From positions 62,001 through 126,000 of the forward strand of contig CAVUDD010000004.1 in NCBI GenBank assembly GCA_963740205.1: 64,000 bases of DNA, in the 5' to 3' direction. The notes under the pieces were generated by a model, which had not been told where the DNA came from, made no database searches, and was given only the letters and a program-made list of their open reading frames with translations. The number at the start of each line of letters is the position of its first letter. The stretch's first letter is position 1. The translations under genes and the position numbers were made by a program. The stretch is from UBA2137 sp963740205 (GTDB lineage: Bacteria; Pseudomonadota; Alphaproteobacteria; Micavibrionales; Micavibrionaceae). Of this stretch, positions 63,270-64,000 are shown piece by piece.

Positions 63270-63291
63270 AAGACGGCCCTTAAGCCGTCTT
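63270..63291 (-). other. Hairpin at the dnaK 3' end
   Basis: AAGACGGC (63270-63277) and GCCGTCTT (63284-63291) form an 8-bp stem with a six-base loop containing the dnaK stop codon. No clean T run follows on the minus strand, so it looks like an mRNA stabiliser or a partial attenuator between dnaK and dnaJ, not a strong terminator. Confidence 0.45.
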
Positions 63292-64000
63292 ACCTTCTGT
63301 TTTATTATCTTCGTCCTCATCATCTTCCATGGATAAATCCGTGAAATCAGCGTCAACAATATCGTCTTTGTTGTCGGCGGATGATGCGGCATCGTCGGCT
63401 TCTTCTGCTGCCGCAGCTTCTTGAGCTTTGCGATAGGCAGCTTCACCCAGTTTCATTGAGGCCTCTTGTAACGCCGCCATCTTCGTATTGATGGCTTCGG
63501 CATCGTCAGATTCAAGAACAGATTTTAAATCTCCAAGAGCAGCTTCTGTTGCTTTTCTATCATCTTCTGAAACTTCATCACCAACCTCGGTGAGGGTTTT
63601 TTCAGTTGCATGAATAAGGCTTTCAGCTTGGTTTTTAGCTTCAATCGAAGATCGACGTTTTTTATCAGACTCTGCATTGGCCTCAGCATCTTTGACCATT
63701 TGCTCGATATCACTATCGCTCAAACCACCAGAGGCTTGGATACGAATTTGCTGTTCTTTGCCTGTTGCTTTATCTTTTGCGGAAACCTGGACAATACCGT
63801 TTGCATCAATATCAAAGGTCACTTCGATTTGAGGGATACCGCGAGGGGCGCCTGGAATACCAACAAGATCAAATTGACCGAGCATTTTATTGTCTGCCGC
63901 CATTTCACGTTCCCCTTGGAAAACGCGGATAGTCACGGCCGTCTGGTTATCTTCCGCGGTCGAGAAGCTTTGAGACTTCTTGGTCGGAATTGTTGTGTTA
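63280..64000 (-). CDS. dnaK: Chaperone DnaK (partial, C-terminal 240 residues)
   Basis: The visible part is the substrate-binding domain and lid of Hsp70: the frame runs to the window edge with NTTIPTKKSQSFSTAEDNQT at its upstream end, then TIRVFQGEREMAADNKMLG, FDLVGIPGAPRGIPQIEVTF and DIDANGIVQVSAKDKATGKE. The helical lid and an acidic C-terminal tail end at the stop. An internal ATG at 63936 is not the real start; the ATPase domain lies beyond the window. dnaJ follows on the same strand. Confidence 0.95.
   Translation of the reverse strand, partial: NTTIPTKKSQSFSTAEDNQTAVTIRVFQGEREMAADNKMLGQFDLVGIPGAPRGIPQIEVTFDIDANGIVQVSAKDKATGKEQQIRIQASGGLSDSDIEQMVKDAEANAESDKKRRSSIEAKNQAESLIHATEKTLTEVGDEVSEDDRKATEAALGDLKSVLESDDAEAINTKMAALQEASMKLGEAAYRKAQEAAAAEEADDAASSADNKDDIVDADFTDLSMEDDEDEDNKTEGKTA

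Noticed and set aside
1..64000. CRISPR arrays, rRNA genes, insertion sequences, riboswitches
   Set aside because: No regularly spaced direct repeats, no rRNA-like sequence, no transposase frame and no recognised riboswitch core were seen on either strand.

Overview
The window looks like a low-GC (roughly 40%) alphaproteobacterial chromosome. The clearest evidence is the block xerC, DUF484, fsa/tal, priA, atpH-A-G-D-C, a gene neighbourhood found in Rhodospirillales-like alphaproteobacteria. A Rickettsia-type two-domain isocitrate dehydrogenase, a bactofilin, a PilZ protein and an intergenic palindromic repeat of a style seen in Rickettsiales/Holosporales/Micavibrio-type genomes also fit. I cannot place it below class from sequence alone.

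Layout. 0.1-0.5 kb: a PilZ protein. 0.9-10.5 kb: a compact one-strand podovirus-like module (major capsid, small head-associated protein, terminator, T7 gp11-like and gp12-like tail tubular proteins, a small virion-type protein, a T7-type tail spike, a small pre-terminase gene, large terminase, membrane protein, SleB-like endolysin, 3-TM holin). It has no recognisable portal, scaffold, protease, integrase or replication genes. 10.9-15.7 kb: nhaA, icd, a MOSC protein, folD, yggT. 15.8-17.3 kb: two tandem, disrupted paralogues of a secreted HExxH protein. 17.8-25.4 kb: acnA, a PfkB kinase and several orphan genes. 25.6-40 kb: lpd, an internally duplicated orphan, the xerC-to-atpC block with fkbM and traX inserted between priA and atpH, and an amphi-Trp gene between atpD and atpC. 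40-64 kb: repair, translation and housekeeping genes (dinG, lysS, uvrB, a periplasmic cyclophilin, a Bfd-like ferredoxin, purB, radC, map, a CinA/MoaB-like protein, tRNA-Leu, a MarR regulator, a pentapeptide protein, uvrC, bactofilin, nth, an Ada-like protein, dnaJ, dnaK) interspersed with orphan genes.

How the genes work together. The atp genes encode F1 ATP synthase (delta, alpha, gamma, beta, epsilon; the Fo genes lie elsewhere). acnA, icd and lpd belong to the TCA cycle and 2-oxoacid dehydrogenases. uvrB, uvrC, nth, radC, dinG, priA and the Ada-like gene form a dispersed repair set. dnaK and dnaJ form the usual chaperone pair.

Main anomaly. atpA, atpG and atpD (about 35.4-39.4 kb) carry dozens of one-base insertions and deletions while the protein sequence between them stays conserved, and atpH and atpC on either side are clean. 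This points to a local consensus or polishing failure more than to real decay. Single indels also break lpd, uvrB, radC, the CinA-like gene, the Ada-like gene, the tail spike, a small lipoprotein and the HExxH genes. I found no CRISPR array, rRNA or insertion sequence. I did not find a convincing wholly new system; the best candidates for follow-up are the portal-less podovirus-like module, the HExxH tandem pair, the duplicated-domain orphan and the amphi-Trp insertion in the atp operon.
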